Shown one piece after another: positions 15,967 through 24,056 of a DNA stretch of 64,000 nucleotides. The position numbers were made by a program, and so were the translations under genes. This DNA comes from Bacillota bacterium (GTDB lineage: Bacteria > Bacillota > Clostridia > Acetivibrionales > DSM-1351): assembly GCA_023444055.1 (NCBI GenBank), contig JAEZRV010000007.1, forward strand, positions 62,001 to 126,000, given 5' to 3'. Position 1 is the stretch's first letter. Each line of letters starts with the position of its first letter. The notes below the pieces were generated by a model. It was given only the letters and a program-made list of their open reading frames with translations, made no database searches and was not told the origin of the DNA.

Positions 15967-17499
15967 TCATTTGCTTTCAGATTTTTTAAATGCGTCTACC
16001 TGCTTTTGCATTTCAGTCAATACTTTTTGTAATCCAGCATTTTTCAGTTCTTTATTCATTTTAGGTAAATTAACGGCAGGATCGATTTTGCCCATACTTA
16101 ATGGGTAGTAATATTTGTCTACAATATTTTGTAGCTTATTTATTTGTGATGCAACTGGATATGAATTAAAAGTAAAGCCTAATAGCGGGGATGGAACCGC
16201 ATTTGTAGTTATTGATTTTACTTCATTCCATAATTTAGGGTCTTCTATAGGTAAAGAATAAGCAATAGACTGATTTCCAAATAGCCATGATAAGCCTGGA
16301 TTATAATCTTCAAAGCGAGGGGATATTTGTTTTATGCTTTTTGCACCTGTTTTCTTGTAATGAACTCCTTCAATACCAAAGTTAATCATATTTGATAGTT
16401 TTTCGTCAGTATTAACAAGCTCTAAAAGCATTAATGCACGTTCTGGATTTTTTGAAGTAGTTGAAATTGCCTGCATTGTACCAGTTGTATTATTTGTACT
16501 TATTGCAGGTTTTGTTAACGTTACTGCTACAGTTTCAACTTCATTTCTCGCATAAAATTCCTGACTTTTCATAGGATAAATTGATGAGCTGAATGCAAAA
16601 ATATTTGACACATTATTATCAAAAAATTCTTCTCTGTCATCAGAGAAAATATCTGATGGGATATTGTTTTTTATATATCCACTTTTATACCATTTATGCA
16701 TTAAAGAAAATAAGGCTTTAGCATCTGAAGAATCATAGTCGTTTATAACTTTTGTACTTTTACCGTCACGCTTTACTGCACCAGGCACTCTATTCCTGGC
16801 TAATTTTTCAAAGCCTAGTGAATCATAAATAGTGTCAGTGCCATAATAATCAAAAGGGTAAAATTCAATTACTTTAGGTTCTTTAGCCTTTATTTTTTTG
16901 AATATTGGCTCCAAATCAGATAATTTTTTGATTTTAGAAGTGTCAACGTTATATTTAGTCACCATATCCTTGTTCAACAGAACCCCATAGCTAGTGAAAT
17001 TATTACTATAGGAAGGAATAGCATATAATCTGCCATTGACTTTTGCGCCCTTGAGTATATTTTTACCAAGAAGAGCTTTTGTTTTAGGTGCGTAGGTATC
17101 CATCATATTTGTGATATCCACAAAAGCTTTATTTTTTGAATTTTTTATATAATCAAGAGCCCAATTTGCTGTAAAGGTAATATCAAACTCTGTACCGGAG
17201 GCTATCTTTGATGCCATTCTATTTTCAAAGTCATCACCCCACGTATATGTAGTTAATTTTAATGTTGCATTTAATTTCTCTTTTAAATACTTGTTGATTT
17301 CATCTTCAACTAAATCTATATCAGTTTGTTGACCATTTCCCACAACATACCATTTCAGCTGTACGGGCTTGGAAATATCAACTTTCGCTGCTGCTGTAAC
17401 TGAAGATTGTGAAGTAACACTTAATGTGATAAAAGACATTGCTAGTAGTAAAACTATTAAATTCTTAAAACGTAACTTACCTAATTTTTTCTGATTCAA
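15967..17499 (-). CDS. Extracellular solute-binding protein (family 1, DUF3502 C-terminus)
   Basis: A 510-residue secreted binding protein. The N-terminus has a Sec signal (MNQKKLGKLRFKNLIVLLLA and following hydrophobic residues, probable cleavage after an AAA run near residue 38). There is no lipobox Cys at the cleavage site, which is unusual for a Gram-positive binding protein. The N-terminal lobe (KLNATLKLTTYTWGDD, EFDITFTANWALDY) and the C-terminal segment ending in PVASQINKLQNIVDKYYYPL are typical of oligosaccharide-type binding proteins with a DUF3502-like tail. No permease or ATPase gene is adjacent, so it is an orphan. SD aggagg precedes the ATG. It interrupts the otherwise conserved rbgA-rnhB order. 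Confidence 0.8.
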   Translation of the reverse strand: MNQKKLGKLRFKNLIVLLLAMSFITLSVTSQSSVTAAAKVDISKPVQLKWYVVGNGQQTDIDLVEDEINKYLKEKLNATLKLTTYTWGDDFENRMASKIASGTEFDITFTANWALDYIKNSKNKAFVDITNMMDTYAPKTKALLGKNILKGAKVNGRLYAIPSYSNNFTSYGVLLNKDMVTKYNVDTSKIKKLSDLEPIFKKIKAKEPKVIEFYPFDYYGTDTIYDSLGFEKLARNRVPGAVKRDGKSTKVINDYDSSDAKALFSLMHKWYKSGYIKNNIPSDIFSDDREEFFDNNVSNIFAFSSSIYPMKSQEFYARNEVETVAVTLTKPAISTNNTTGTMQAISTTSKNPERALMLLELVNTDEKLSNMINFGIEGVHYKKTGAKSIKQISPRFEDYNPGLSWLFGNQSIAYSLPIEDPKLWNEVKSITTNAVPSPLLGFTFNSYPVASQINKLQNIVDKYYYPLSMGKIDPAVNLPKMNKELKNAGLQKVLTEMQKQVDAFKKSESK

Positions 17500-17975
17500 A
17501 ACAAAATCATCCTCCTAAATTTTATTTAATAGTATTTTTACTAGATTTTATCATATGCCATTTAAATTGCATACTAAATTTAGAATTAATTTAACCTATA
17601 ATTTGAAAATTTTGCAAGACTTGATTTTTTCTGAAAATATGATAATCCATTAATTTAATTTACAATATCATACAGACTTAAGTACACTTTCAAACATATG
17701 AATCCTAAATTTTACAAAGGAATAATTTAATATTAAGCAAAAATCATTTTAGAGTTAATTCCTATCGCATTATCTTTATAAATATATAAAAAATTAAATT
17801 TAAGAAAACTTATACACTAGTCAATGGCGTTATTATGTAGTAAAGTATAATAAAGCGGGTTGTAAACCAGTTAAAGATGGTGTGTGTCCAAACTTATCAA
17901 TGGAAAGTTGAGCAATTTAACTAATACCATTTTACATAAAATTTTATATTATTAAACTTTATTTCGAGGTATATA
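17500..17975. other. Intergenic region between the binding-protein gene and rnhB
   Basis: About 475 bases, AT-rich, divergent genes on both sides. A copy of a dispersed repeat motif (aaacttatcaatggaaagtt and flanks) lies at 17884-17912. Nothing coding is visible; promoters for both genes must be here. Confidence 0.35.
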
Positions 17976-18746
17976 ATGGCTAGATTAACAATGAAACAGA
18001 TTCAAGAAGAAGTTCAAGATAAATCAATTCAAGAAGCAATAGATTATCTCCTGTCACTGCAGTCATGCGGGTCAACAGTGGGCAAGCTTTTAGATAAGTA
18101 TTACAAGCTTCAAGAGAAACACAATAATGAAATAGAGCGTTTACAAAACATGTTATCTTATGAAAATGCAGCTATGCAGGAAGGTTATAGTTTTATAGCA
18201 GGTGTGGATGAAGCTGGAAGAGGCCCACTAGCAGGACCTGTGGTTGCAGCGGCTGTCATTCTTCCCAAAGGTTTGCTGATAGAAGGGGTTAATGACTCAA
18301 AAAAACTCAGTGAAGCTAAAAGAGAAGCTTTATTTGATATAATAAAAGAAAAGGCGCTTACATATGGAATTGCTGCAGTTAATGAAAAATGTATAGATGA
18401 AATAAACATACTAAATGCAACAAAAAAAGCAATGACTGAGGCAATTAATCAGATGAAGCCTAAACCTGATTATATTCTTTTAGATGCTGTTAAGCTCGAA
18501 AATATTGAAACAAAACAAGTTCCAATTATAAAGGGAGACAGCTTAAGCCTAAACATTGCAGCAGCTTCAATTCTTGCAAAGGTAACAAGGGATAGAATAA
18601 TCAGAGAGTATGATTCTCAATATCCTGAGTATGGTTTTGCTGTTCATAAAGGTTATGGTACACCCCAACATATTTCTGCTATAAAGAAAATTGGACTTTG
18701 CCCGATACATAGATTAAGCTTTATTAATAAAACATGGTTGGGATAA
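17976..18746 (+). CDS. rnhB: Ribonuclease HII
   Basis: A 256-residue type 2 RNase H that removes ribonucleotides misincorporated into DNA and RNA primers. The catalytic start of the core is GVDEAGRGPLAGPVVAAAVI with Asp78 and Glu79; the further acidic residues lie in YILLDAVKL and near IAAASILAKVTRDR. An N-terminal extension of about 70 residues with a coiled-coil-like stretch is normal for Bacillus/Clostridium homologues. SD cgaggt is 6 bases before the ATG. The next gene starts 15 bases after the stop, as in the B. subtilis rnhB-ylqG-ylqH arrangement. Confidence 0.95.
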   Translation: MARLTMKQIQEEVQDKSIQEAIDYLLSLQSCGSTVGKLLDKYYKLQEKHNNEIERLQNMLSYENAAMQEGYSFIAGVDEAGRGPLAGPVVAAAVILPKGLLIEGVNDSKKLSEAKREALFDIIKEKALTYGIAAVNEKCIDEINILNATKKAMTEAINQMKPKPDYILLDAVKLENIETKQVPIIKGDSLSLNIAAASILAKVTRDRIIREYDSQYPEYGFAVHKGYGTPQHISAIKKIGLCPIHRLSFINKTWLG

Positions 18747-18761
18747 TTGGGGGTGTCAAAC

Positions 18762-20762
18762 GTGAAAATTGATGGATTGGTTCCTTCTTCAGGAATTATA
18801 GCAAATACTAATGGAAATATATTGAATAAATTAAAACCAGGAGATTCTGTTAGAGCGCAAGTACTTGAAAACACAGGTAATGACCTTAGTTTGAAGTTAG
18901 CGGATGGCTCAGTGGTATCAGCAAGCGCCAGAAATCCTGTAGATGCTCAAGATGGAGAGTATGTTAATTTCGTATTTAAAGGAATTGTGGATGGTAAACC
19001 TGAACTTGAGGTTACAAGTCGAAATGTCCAACCACAGATTGATACAGCCTTAGAGAATATTAAAAACACTTTAACTGGACTAAATCTACCTGTTACGGAT
19101 AAAAATGTTGAGCTTGCTCAAGCATTGCAGAAGCAGAACTTACCAGTTAATGCTGAAAATATGTCAAAAACAATTAATTTAATAAGTAAAAATAACGACT
19201 TAAAACCAGATTCAGCCGCTTTTTTAACTGCATCTAATTTGTCAAATAACCAAAACAGTATAGATAAGCTTCAAAATCTTTTAGCTGGCAGACTTAAAAT
19301 CAGCAATGATATTGGCGATTTGCTAAAGCTTATTGGTAGTAATGCCAACAACTCAACTGAAGCTGTAAATCCTACCATAGTTAATAAAATTCTTGAGAAG
19401 CTTGCTAATGAAATGGCAGCTAAAGGTCAAAATCAGTTAAATAGTAGTGGTCTGAATAATAATACAGCTGTAACACAAAATGGTTCTCCGAATAATTCTA
19501 CAAATGCCAGTACAGCGGCAAATGCCAATTTAGCTAATAATACAGCTACAACAGCAACTGTTAATAACACTGCTAATACCAGTACAGCAGCAAATAGCAG
19601 TCTGAATGCTAACACAGCTACTAGTAATGCAAATAACGTTGCAAGCACTAATGGCGTGCCAGCAAATGCAACACTTAATCAAACAAATAAAACTGTTAAT
19701 AACAGTGCCAATATAAATATAAGCAACAGCAAAGCAGAAGGCAATATGGCAACTGGTATATACAGCAATAATGCCGTAACCATCAATAATACGGCAACCA
19801 TAAACCCAAACAACTTAGTCAGCGATACAACTGTAGCAGTTAACAACAAAGTAGCTCCTCAGCAAACGGATCCTGCTGTAACTGGTAGTTCAAAGGGTAA
19901 TGCCAACTATATTGAGCAACAAATCAGCAATTTACTTAAAGGCGGAGAATCCCTTGGTAAAGCAGATTTACCACTACTTTCCTCAATTTATTCCCAGCTT
20001 GAGTCAGCAATCAACAGTAGTGAAATGTCCACAGAAGAACTCTCAGCTACTAAGCTAATTGCCAAGGAAATAGATGCTGCAATTTTTAAAATCCAGAGCG
20101 GTGAAGCAACTACAGATCAACTAGGCTCAACATCATCAGCTATTAAAAACTTTGAAGATTCTGTAAATAAGCTTCAAAATCTTTTCATTAAGATAGATCT
20201 AAATAGTGATGAAATAAACCCTGTTAAACTTTATAAAAACATGGATGATGCTCTTCAAGCATTAAAAATCAGCATACAGCAGTTGCCAGTTGCGATGCAG
20301 GAAACAGCTATGCATATAGTGAGCAATTTGGAGAGCAATGTTAATTTTATCAATCAACTAAATAGCTATAGCTCATATGTGCAAATTCCGTTAAGTATAT
20401 TTAATCAAAATACTACAGGTGAACTTTTTATGCTAAAAAGGGGTTCAAAGCACAAAAAGCTTGATGCTTCTAATATGACAGTGCTGATATCATTGGATAC
20501 CAGTAATATTGGAAGAATTGACACTCTTTTAAGTGTAGACAAGAAAAATATCAGCACAAATTTTAGGCTAGAGAATAGTGAAGTATTTGATGTGTTAAAG
20601 GAAAATCACAAACTGCTTTATACTAGCTTGCTTGAAAAGGGCTTTAGGCTTGTAGATTTCACTTACAGATTGATGGAGGAACCGATTAGTATCGTGAATT
20701 TTGAAGAGGAAGCCAAAAAAGAATTTATTAAAAACTCAAATAATATTAATGTTCTGATTTGA
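18762..20762 (+). CDS. FliK-like flagellar hook-length-control-type protein (YlqG position)
   Basis: A protein of about 666 residues. The N-terminal 90 residues resemble a small beta-barrel (GDSVRAQVLENTGNDLSLKL). Residues about 220-390 are low-complexity, built almost only of N, T, A, S and V. The C-terminal 150 residues resemble the FliK C-terminal domain: IPLSIFNQNTTGELFMLKRG, NIGRIDTLLSVDKKNIS and TSLLEKGFRLVDFTYRL. FliK measures the hook and switches export substrate through FlhB, and the next gene encodes an FlhB C-terminal homologue, which fits that pairing. No flagellar genes are nearby, so its role may be different. GTG 18762 with SD ggggg is preferred over TTG 18747. Low-complexity length is probably variable between strains. 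Confidence 0.65.
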   Translation: MKIDGLVPSSGIIANTNGNILNKLKPGDSVRAQVLENTGNDLSLKLADGSVVSASARNPVDAQDGEYVNFVFKGIVDGKPELEVTSRNVQPQIDTALENIKNTLTGLNLPVTDKNVELAQALQKQNLPVNAENMSKTINLISKNNDLKPDSAAFLTASNLSNNQNSIDKLQNLLAGRLKISNDIGDLLKLIGSNANNSTEAVNPTIVNKILEKLANEMAAKGQNQLNSSGLNNNTAVTQNGSPNNSTNASTAANANLANNTATTATVNNTANTSTAANSSLNANTATSNANNVASTNGVPANATLNQTNKTVNNSANINISNSKAEGNMATGIYSNNAVTINNTATINPNNLVSDTTVAVNNKVAPQQTDPAVTGSSKGNANYIEQQISNLLKGGESLGKADLPLLSSIYSQLESAINSSEMSTEELSATKLIAKEIDAAIFKIQSGEATTDQLGSTSSAIKNFEDSVNKLQNLFIKIDLNSDEINPVKLYKNMDDALQALKISIQQLPVAMQETAMHIVSNLESNVNFINQLNSYSSYVQIPLSIFNQNTTGELFMLKRGSKHKKLDASNMTVLISLDTSNIGRIDTLLSVDKKNISTNFRLENSEVFDVLKENHKLLYTSLLEKGFRLVDFTYRLMEEPISIVNFEEEAKKEFIKNSNNINVLI

Positions 20763-20942
20763 TATAAAATACAAATTGGATTAGCACGTACAAAAGTCCA
20801 AAATTTAAAATAAGTTCATATGTTAATAATTTAAAGGCTTAGTTTTAGCAGATTTTATTTGATTTTATATACATATTATTGAAAAATGAATTCATAAATA
20901 GAACAATACTTTATTTATATCAAATCGAAAGGAATGGGAGAA

Positions 20943-21245
20943 ATGGCTCAGGAGAAAAAGACAACTAAAAAGGAAATAAAACAAGCTGCAGCTTTGCAAT
21001 ATTCTCCAGAGACAGATGTTGCACCAAAGATAATTGCTGCTGGTAAAGGCATCGTAGCTGAGAAAATAATAGAAAAGGCAAAAGAGAAGGACATTCCTGT
21101 ATACAAAGACAGCAACTTAGCTAAAACCCTATCCGCACTAGGTATTGGAAGTGAAATTCCAACTGAAGTATATGAAGTAGTTGCCGAAATATTAATATTT
21201 ATTGGCAGTGTCGATAAGAGTTATGGAGATAGATATGACAGGTAA
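20943..21245 (+). CDS. ylqH: FlhB C-terminal-domain homologue (YlqH)
   Basis: A 100-residue free-standing version of the cytoplasmic domain of the type III export switch protein FlhB/YscU. The region AAALQYSPETDVAPKIIAAG corresponds to the FlhB stretch after its NPTH autocleavage site; the NPTH itself is replaced. The following GKGIVAEKIIEKAKEKDIPV and VYEVVAEILIFI match the family. B. subtilis has the same gene in the same place. It overlaps yraN by 11 bases. Start ATG 20943 follows aaagga. Confidence 0.8.
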   Translation: MAQEKKTTKKEIKQAAALQYSPETDVAPKIIAAGKGIVAEKIIEKAKEKDIPVYKDSNLAKTLSALGIGSEIPTEVYEVVAEILIFIGSVDKSYGDRYDR

Positions 21246-21612
21246 AAATAAACGAGCTTTAGGTGCTGAAGGTGAAGAAAAAGCAGTAGAATTCTTAATA
21301 GCAAATAATTACACCATTCTAAAAACAAATTATAGAGTTGGACGAATGGGTGAAATAGATATAATTGCAAGAGATGCTGAATATATTTGTTTTATAGAGG
21401 TAAAAACTAGAAAATCCTACAGTTTTGGCATTCCAAGTGAGGCTGTAACAAGTAAAAAACAAGATAAAATCAAGCTTATTGCATCTATATACTTATCAAA
21501 TACAGGGAACATTGATAAACTCATACGATTCGACGTTGTAGAAATTCTTATGGAAAACAATAAAGATACCAATGAAATTAAAAGCATAAATTTAATTAAA
21601 AACGCATTTTAG
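21235..21612 (+). CDS. yraN: YraN/UPF0102 family nuclease-fold protein
   Basis: A 125-residue UPF0102 protein with an endonuclease-like (restriction/Holliday-junction resolvase) fold. The active-site pattern is visible: Glu in GAEGEEKAVEFL, Asp in GRMGEIDIIARD and the E-x-K in FIEVKTRKS. The biological role is not settled. ATG 21235 has SD ggag 6 bases upstream; earlier ATG 21223 is an alternative. It overlaps ylqH and ends the block. A mobile element has inserted with its target duplication starting at the last base of the stop codon. Confidence 0.85.
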   Translation: MTGKNKRALGAEGEEKAVEFLIANNYTILKTNYRVGRMGEIDIIARDAEYICFIEVKTRKSYSFGIPSEAVTSKKQDKIKLIASIYLSNTGNIDKLIRFDVVEILMENNKDTNEIKSINLIKNAF

Positions 21613-21620
21613 TAATTCAC

Positions 21621-21909
21621 TCAAACTTCGCACATAAAGAATCAATTGGTGCGGTAGCATTATCAATGGTTTGTTGCCAAAATAATTGATAGAATTAGTA
21701 ATGATTCATCGAAGTGTTTTTGCCGTCGCACACATTCACCATCCATGGTTCATAGTGTGCTAAAACCGACATCGTATCGGTTTCCCGGCAAAAAAACTTC
21801 GTCTCATCAACTAATTCATGCAATTATTTCTAATCCAACTTTCCATTGATAATGCTACCACACCTGATATTACTATGCTTTAAGTAGAATATTCATCTGC
21901 GAAGTTTGA
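21621..21909. mobile_element. Fold-back MITE-like element, family B
   Basis: A 289-bp element with 12-base terminal inverted repeats tcaaacttcgca / tgcgaagtttga, flanked by a perfect 9-bp direct repeat gtaattcac (21612-21620 and 21910-21918). Almost the whole element folds back on itself: tgcggtagcattatcaatgg pairs with ccattgataatgctaccaca, and cgaagtgtttttgccg with cggcaaaaaaacttcg. There is no ORF. It is inserted at the last base of the yraN stop codon. Confidence 0.82.
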
Positions 21910-21994
21910 GTAATTCACCACTCAGCCAAATACTATCGGCAAACGGAGAAATAGTAAATTAGAAATGTTGGGCATATTTAGGGAGGATAATTAA

Positions 21995-22936
21995 ATGATA
22001 ATAGTAGATGCACATTGCGATACAATTACAACCATTATGGACACAGGTGAACAGCTTTGCGAAAATAAAGGCCATATTGATTTGAAGAGGTTAAAGCAAT
22101 ATGATGATGGTTTTGTTCAGTTTTTTGCGGCATTTATTTCTCCAAAACATGCTAAAATGGGAGCATTGTGCCGTGCTGTAGATATAATTGACAGACTATA
22201 TCGGGAGATTGAAATTAATAAGGATGATATCTCGTTATGCCGTAATTACAACGATATTTTATCTGCAACAGAAGCCAATAAAGTTGCTGCTATCCTTACT
22301 ATTGAAGGCGGTGATGCACTTGAGGGAAGTATATCTGCATTGCGTATGCTGTATGAACTAGGTGTACGGGCGATAACTTTGACATGGAATTATAGAAATC
22401 AAATTGCAGATGGGGTAGCTGATGCAATTACAGGCGGTGGTCTTACCCCCTTTGGCAATGATGTCGTAGCTGAAATGAACAGGCTTGGCATGATGGTAGA
22501 TGTTTCTCATCTATCTGAAGCTGGATTTTGGGATGTAATAAATAAAAGCACTGCGCCAATTATAGCATCTCATTCTAATGCAAAGAAAATATGTAATCAC
22601 AGACGGAATCTTACAGATGAACAGCTTCTTGCGTTAAAGAAAAATGGTGGTGTTACAGGAATAAATTTATGCCCTGATTTTATTTATAGTGATGGCAAGG
22701 CAACTATGAATAATGTAATTGATCATATTGAATATATTGTAGCTTTGACCGGGGAAGATACGTTAGGTTTAGGTGCAGATTTTGATGGAATTGATGAAAC
22801 ACCTCAAGGCTTAGAGGGTGTGCAATGCATAAATAACCTTTTGAATGAGCTGTTAAAACTAAACTATAGTGAAGAGTTAGTAAATAAGATTGCTGGTCAA
22901 AACTTTTTAAGAGTAGTAAAAGGGGTTTTAAAGTAA
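21995..22936 (+). CDS. Membrane dipeptidase family (peptidase M19)
   Basis: A 313-residue metallo-dipeptidase of the renal dipeptidase family. Zinc-binding H-x-D is in VDAHCDT at the N-terminus, the bridging Glu is in LTIEGGDAL, and later His ligands are in VDVSHLSEAGF and IIASHSNAKK; GLGADFDGID is a family signature near the C-terminus. Bacterial members cleave dipeptides, including D-residue ones. No signal peptide is present, so it should be cytoplasmic. SD ggaggat is 5 bases upstream. It stands alone, converging on the minus-strand signal-peptidase cluster with a 9-base overlap. Confidence 0.9.
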   Translation: MIIVDAHCDTITTIMDTGEQLCENKGHIDLKRLKQYDDGFVQFFAAFISPKHAKMGALCRAVDIIDRLYREIEINKDDISLCRNYNDILSATEANKVAAILTIEGGDALEGSISALRMLYELGVRAITLTWNYRNQIADGVADAITGGGLTPFGNDVVAEMNRLGMMVDVSHLSEAGFWDVINKSTAPIIASHSNAKKICNHRRNLTDEQLLALKKNGGVTGINLCPDFIYSDGKATMNNVIDHIEYIVALTGEDTLGLGADFDGIDETPQGLEGVQCINNLLNELLKLNYSEELVNKIAGQNFLRVVKGVLK

Positions 22937-23215
22937 AACCCAGCTCTTATTTTTATCAGGAGTCTCACCTTTAAAAAGTCCTGAATCTTTACGAATATAT
23001 AGCTTTCCACTGTACACAACGATGTCACCTACTTTGTATTCGTGGTTTACTTCTTTTTCATAACTCCATAATGTATAATCACTCAAATCATGCTTCATTG
23101 CAGTTACTGTTCCAGATATTGTTGGAAGAGTTTTTGTGTAAACAGCCATTGAATCTGAAAGAGCAGAGGTCACAATACAAATAATAACGGACATCAACAT
23201 AAGCATTTTTTTCAC
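22928..23215 (-). CDS. Small secreted protein: SipW-type leader plus CBM5/12-like domain
   Basis: A 95-residue protein starting at a GTG with SD ggagg. Residues 1-27 form a hydrophobic leader (MKKMLMLMSVIICIV then SALSDSMAVYT) whose layout resembles that of the TasA-like protein encoded upstream (ATSMVAGTLATYT). Both continue with the same short stretch, TL-P-I-x-G-x-V. The second half, YKVGDIVVYSGKLYI followed by KGETPDKNKSWVLL, matches the pattern of CBM5/12 chitin/cellulose-binding modules (Y-x-x-GD-x-V-x-Y-x-G-K-L-Y, then G-x-x-P and W). It is probably secreted and carbohydrate-binding. It is the last gene of the SipW cluster and overlaps the end of the convergent dipeptidase gene by 9 bases. 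Confidence 0.65.
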   Translation of the reverse strand: MKKMLMLMSVIICIVTSALSDSMAVYTKTLPTISGTVTAMKHDLSDYTLWSYEKEVNHEYKVGDIVVYSGKLYIRKDSGLFKGETPDKNKSWVLL

Positions 23216-23268
23216 GTTATGTGCCTCCTTTTAGTATTTCTTAAATCGGGTTATTATTTATTAGTAAT

Positions 23269-23321
23269 TCAACTTTCCCAGTTGAAATGTAGGTGTTTAA
23301 ACTTATCAATGGAAAGTTGAG
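23269..23321. repeat. Dispersed repeat with aactttcc/ggaaagtt stem
   Basis: Inverted repeat tcaactttcc (23269-23278) / ggaaagttga (23311-23320) enclosing the phrase aggtgtttaaacttatcaat. Related copies lie at 59028-59080 and, in part, at 17884-17912 and 59114-59145. Function unknown; it lies between the two secreted-protein genes and may act as a processing or termination hairpin. Confidence 0.5.
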
Positions 23322-23347
23322 TTAGAAATTAAATTCTGAATACTAGA

Positions 23348-23405
23348 ATAATACTATTTCATAATTAAAATATATAAACGATATTTTAAATGCAAATTAG
23401 TGTAA
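23348..23405. repeat. Short copy of the 11.3-kb palindromic repeat
   Basis: It begins ataatactatttc and ends gcaaattagtgtaag, matching the two ends of the 260-bp element at 11274-11533 with its interior removed. The arms ttaaaatat/atattttaa make a near-perfect palindrome. Its end overlaps the stop codon and last few codons of the TasA-like gene. Confidence 0.5.
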
Positions 23406-23942
23406 GCACTGAGTACCTCTAATGGTAACACTGATTGCTGTCTCATTATGATTTTCAGCATTTGCTGTGTCAACATCATCTCCAGCAAATGGATTCTTCC
23501 AATCAGCTACTAATTTAAAGCTCTGTGTAGATGATGTATTACCTAAAAATGCTTTTTCAATGTCAAATGACATCTGACCACTCATAACAACTGTTGTACC
23601 TAGCTGTCTGTTATTTTCATCATATATGCTTACGTGCAATCCGTCTATAGCCTGCTTGCCTTCTTTTTCAGCCACATTCAACGTAATAGTCATATCTGTA
23701 TCAACCTCATTAATTGTGCCATCAGCTTTGAAGTTAACAACATCAAAAGTCCATTCGGATTTTTCTGATGGGGCTAATTTTATATCAGGAAAATAGGTTT
23801 CGCTAGCTCCAATGTAAAATGAATTAGCTGAGACATTACCAGCAATTGGAGAAAGAGTTATTGTATAAGTTGCTAATGTTCCTGCTACCATAGAAGTAGC
23901 TATAGTTAGAATTAAAGCACCCATTATAATTAGTTTTTTCAT
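23397..23942 (-). CDS. TasA/CalY-like secreted protein with SipW-dependent signal
   Basis: A 181-residue protein with N-terminus MKKLIIMGALILTIATSMVA then GTLATYT, the pattern of SipW-dependent signal peptides in TasA, CalY (camelysin) and related spore/biofilm proteins. The mature part is predicted to be mostly beta-strand (WTFDVVNFKADGTINEV, DTDMTITLNVAEKEG, SFKLVADWKNPF), as expected for the TasA/camelysin fold. The start at 23942 is set by SD ggaggg 6 bases upstream; the frame extends 7 codons further without support. It sits downstream of a SipW-type peptidase in the same direction, which supports the assignment. A fibre-forming matrix protein or a surface protease-like protein are both possible. 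Confidence 0.7.
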   Translation of the reverse strand: MKKLIIMGALILTIATSMVAGTLATYTITLSPIAGNVSANSFYIGASETYFPDIKLAPSEKSEWTFDVVNFKADGTINEVDTDMTITLNVAEKEGKQAIDGLHVSIYDENNRQLGTTVVMSGQMSFDIEKAFLGNTSSTQSFKLVADWKNPFAGDDVDTANAENHNETAISVTIRGTQCLH

Positions 23943-24056
23943 ATTTGACCCTCCACAAATCATGTATTGGTTTACATAAACAGTACATATGTTATTATAC
24001 TCTACTGAACTGGTTCTAGGTCAACAAGAAAATAAATGTAATAATACCAGAAAACA

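Noticed and set aside
19433..19648. Hydrophobic minus-strand frame opposite the FliK-like gene
   Set aside because: Produced by the Asn/Thr/Ala low-complexity tract read backwards.
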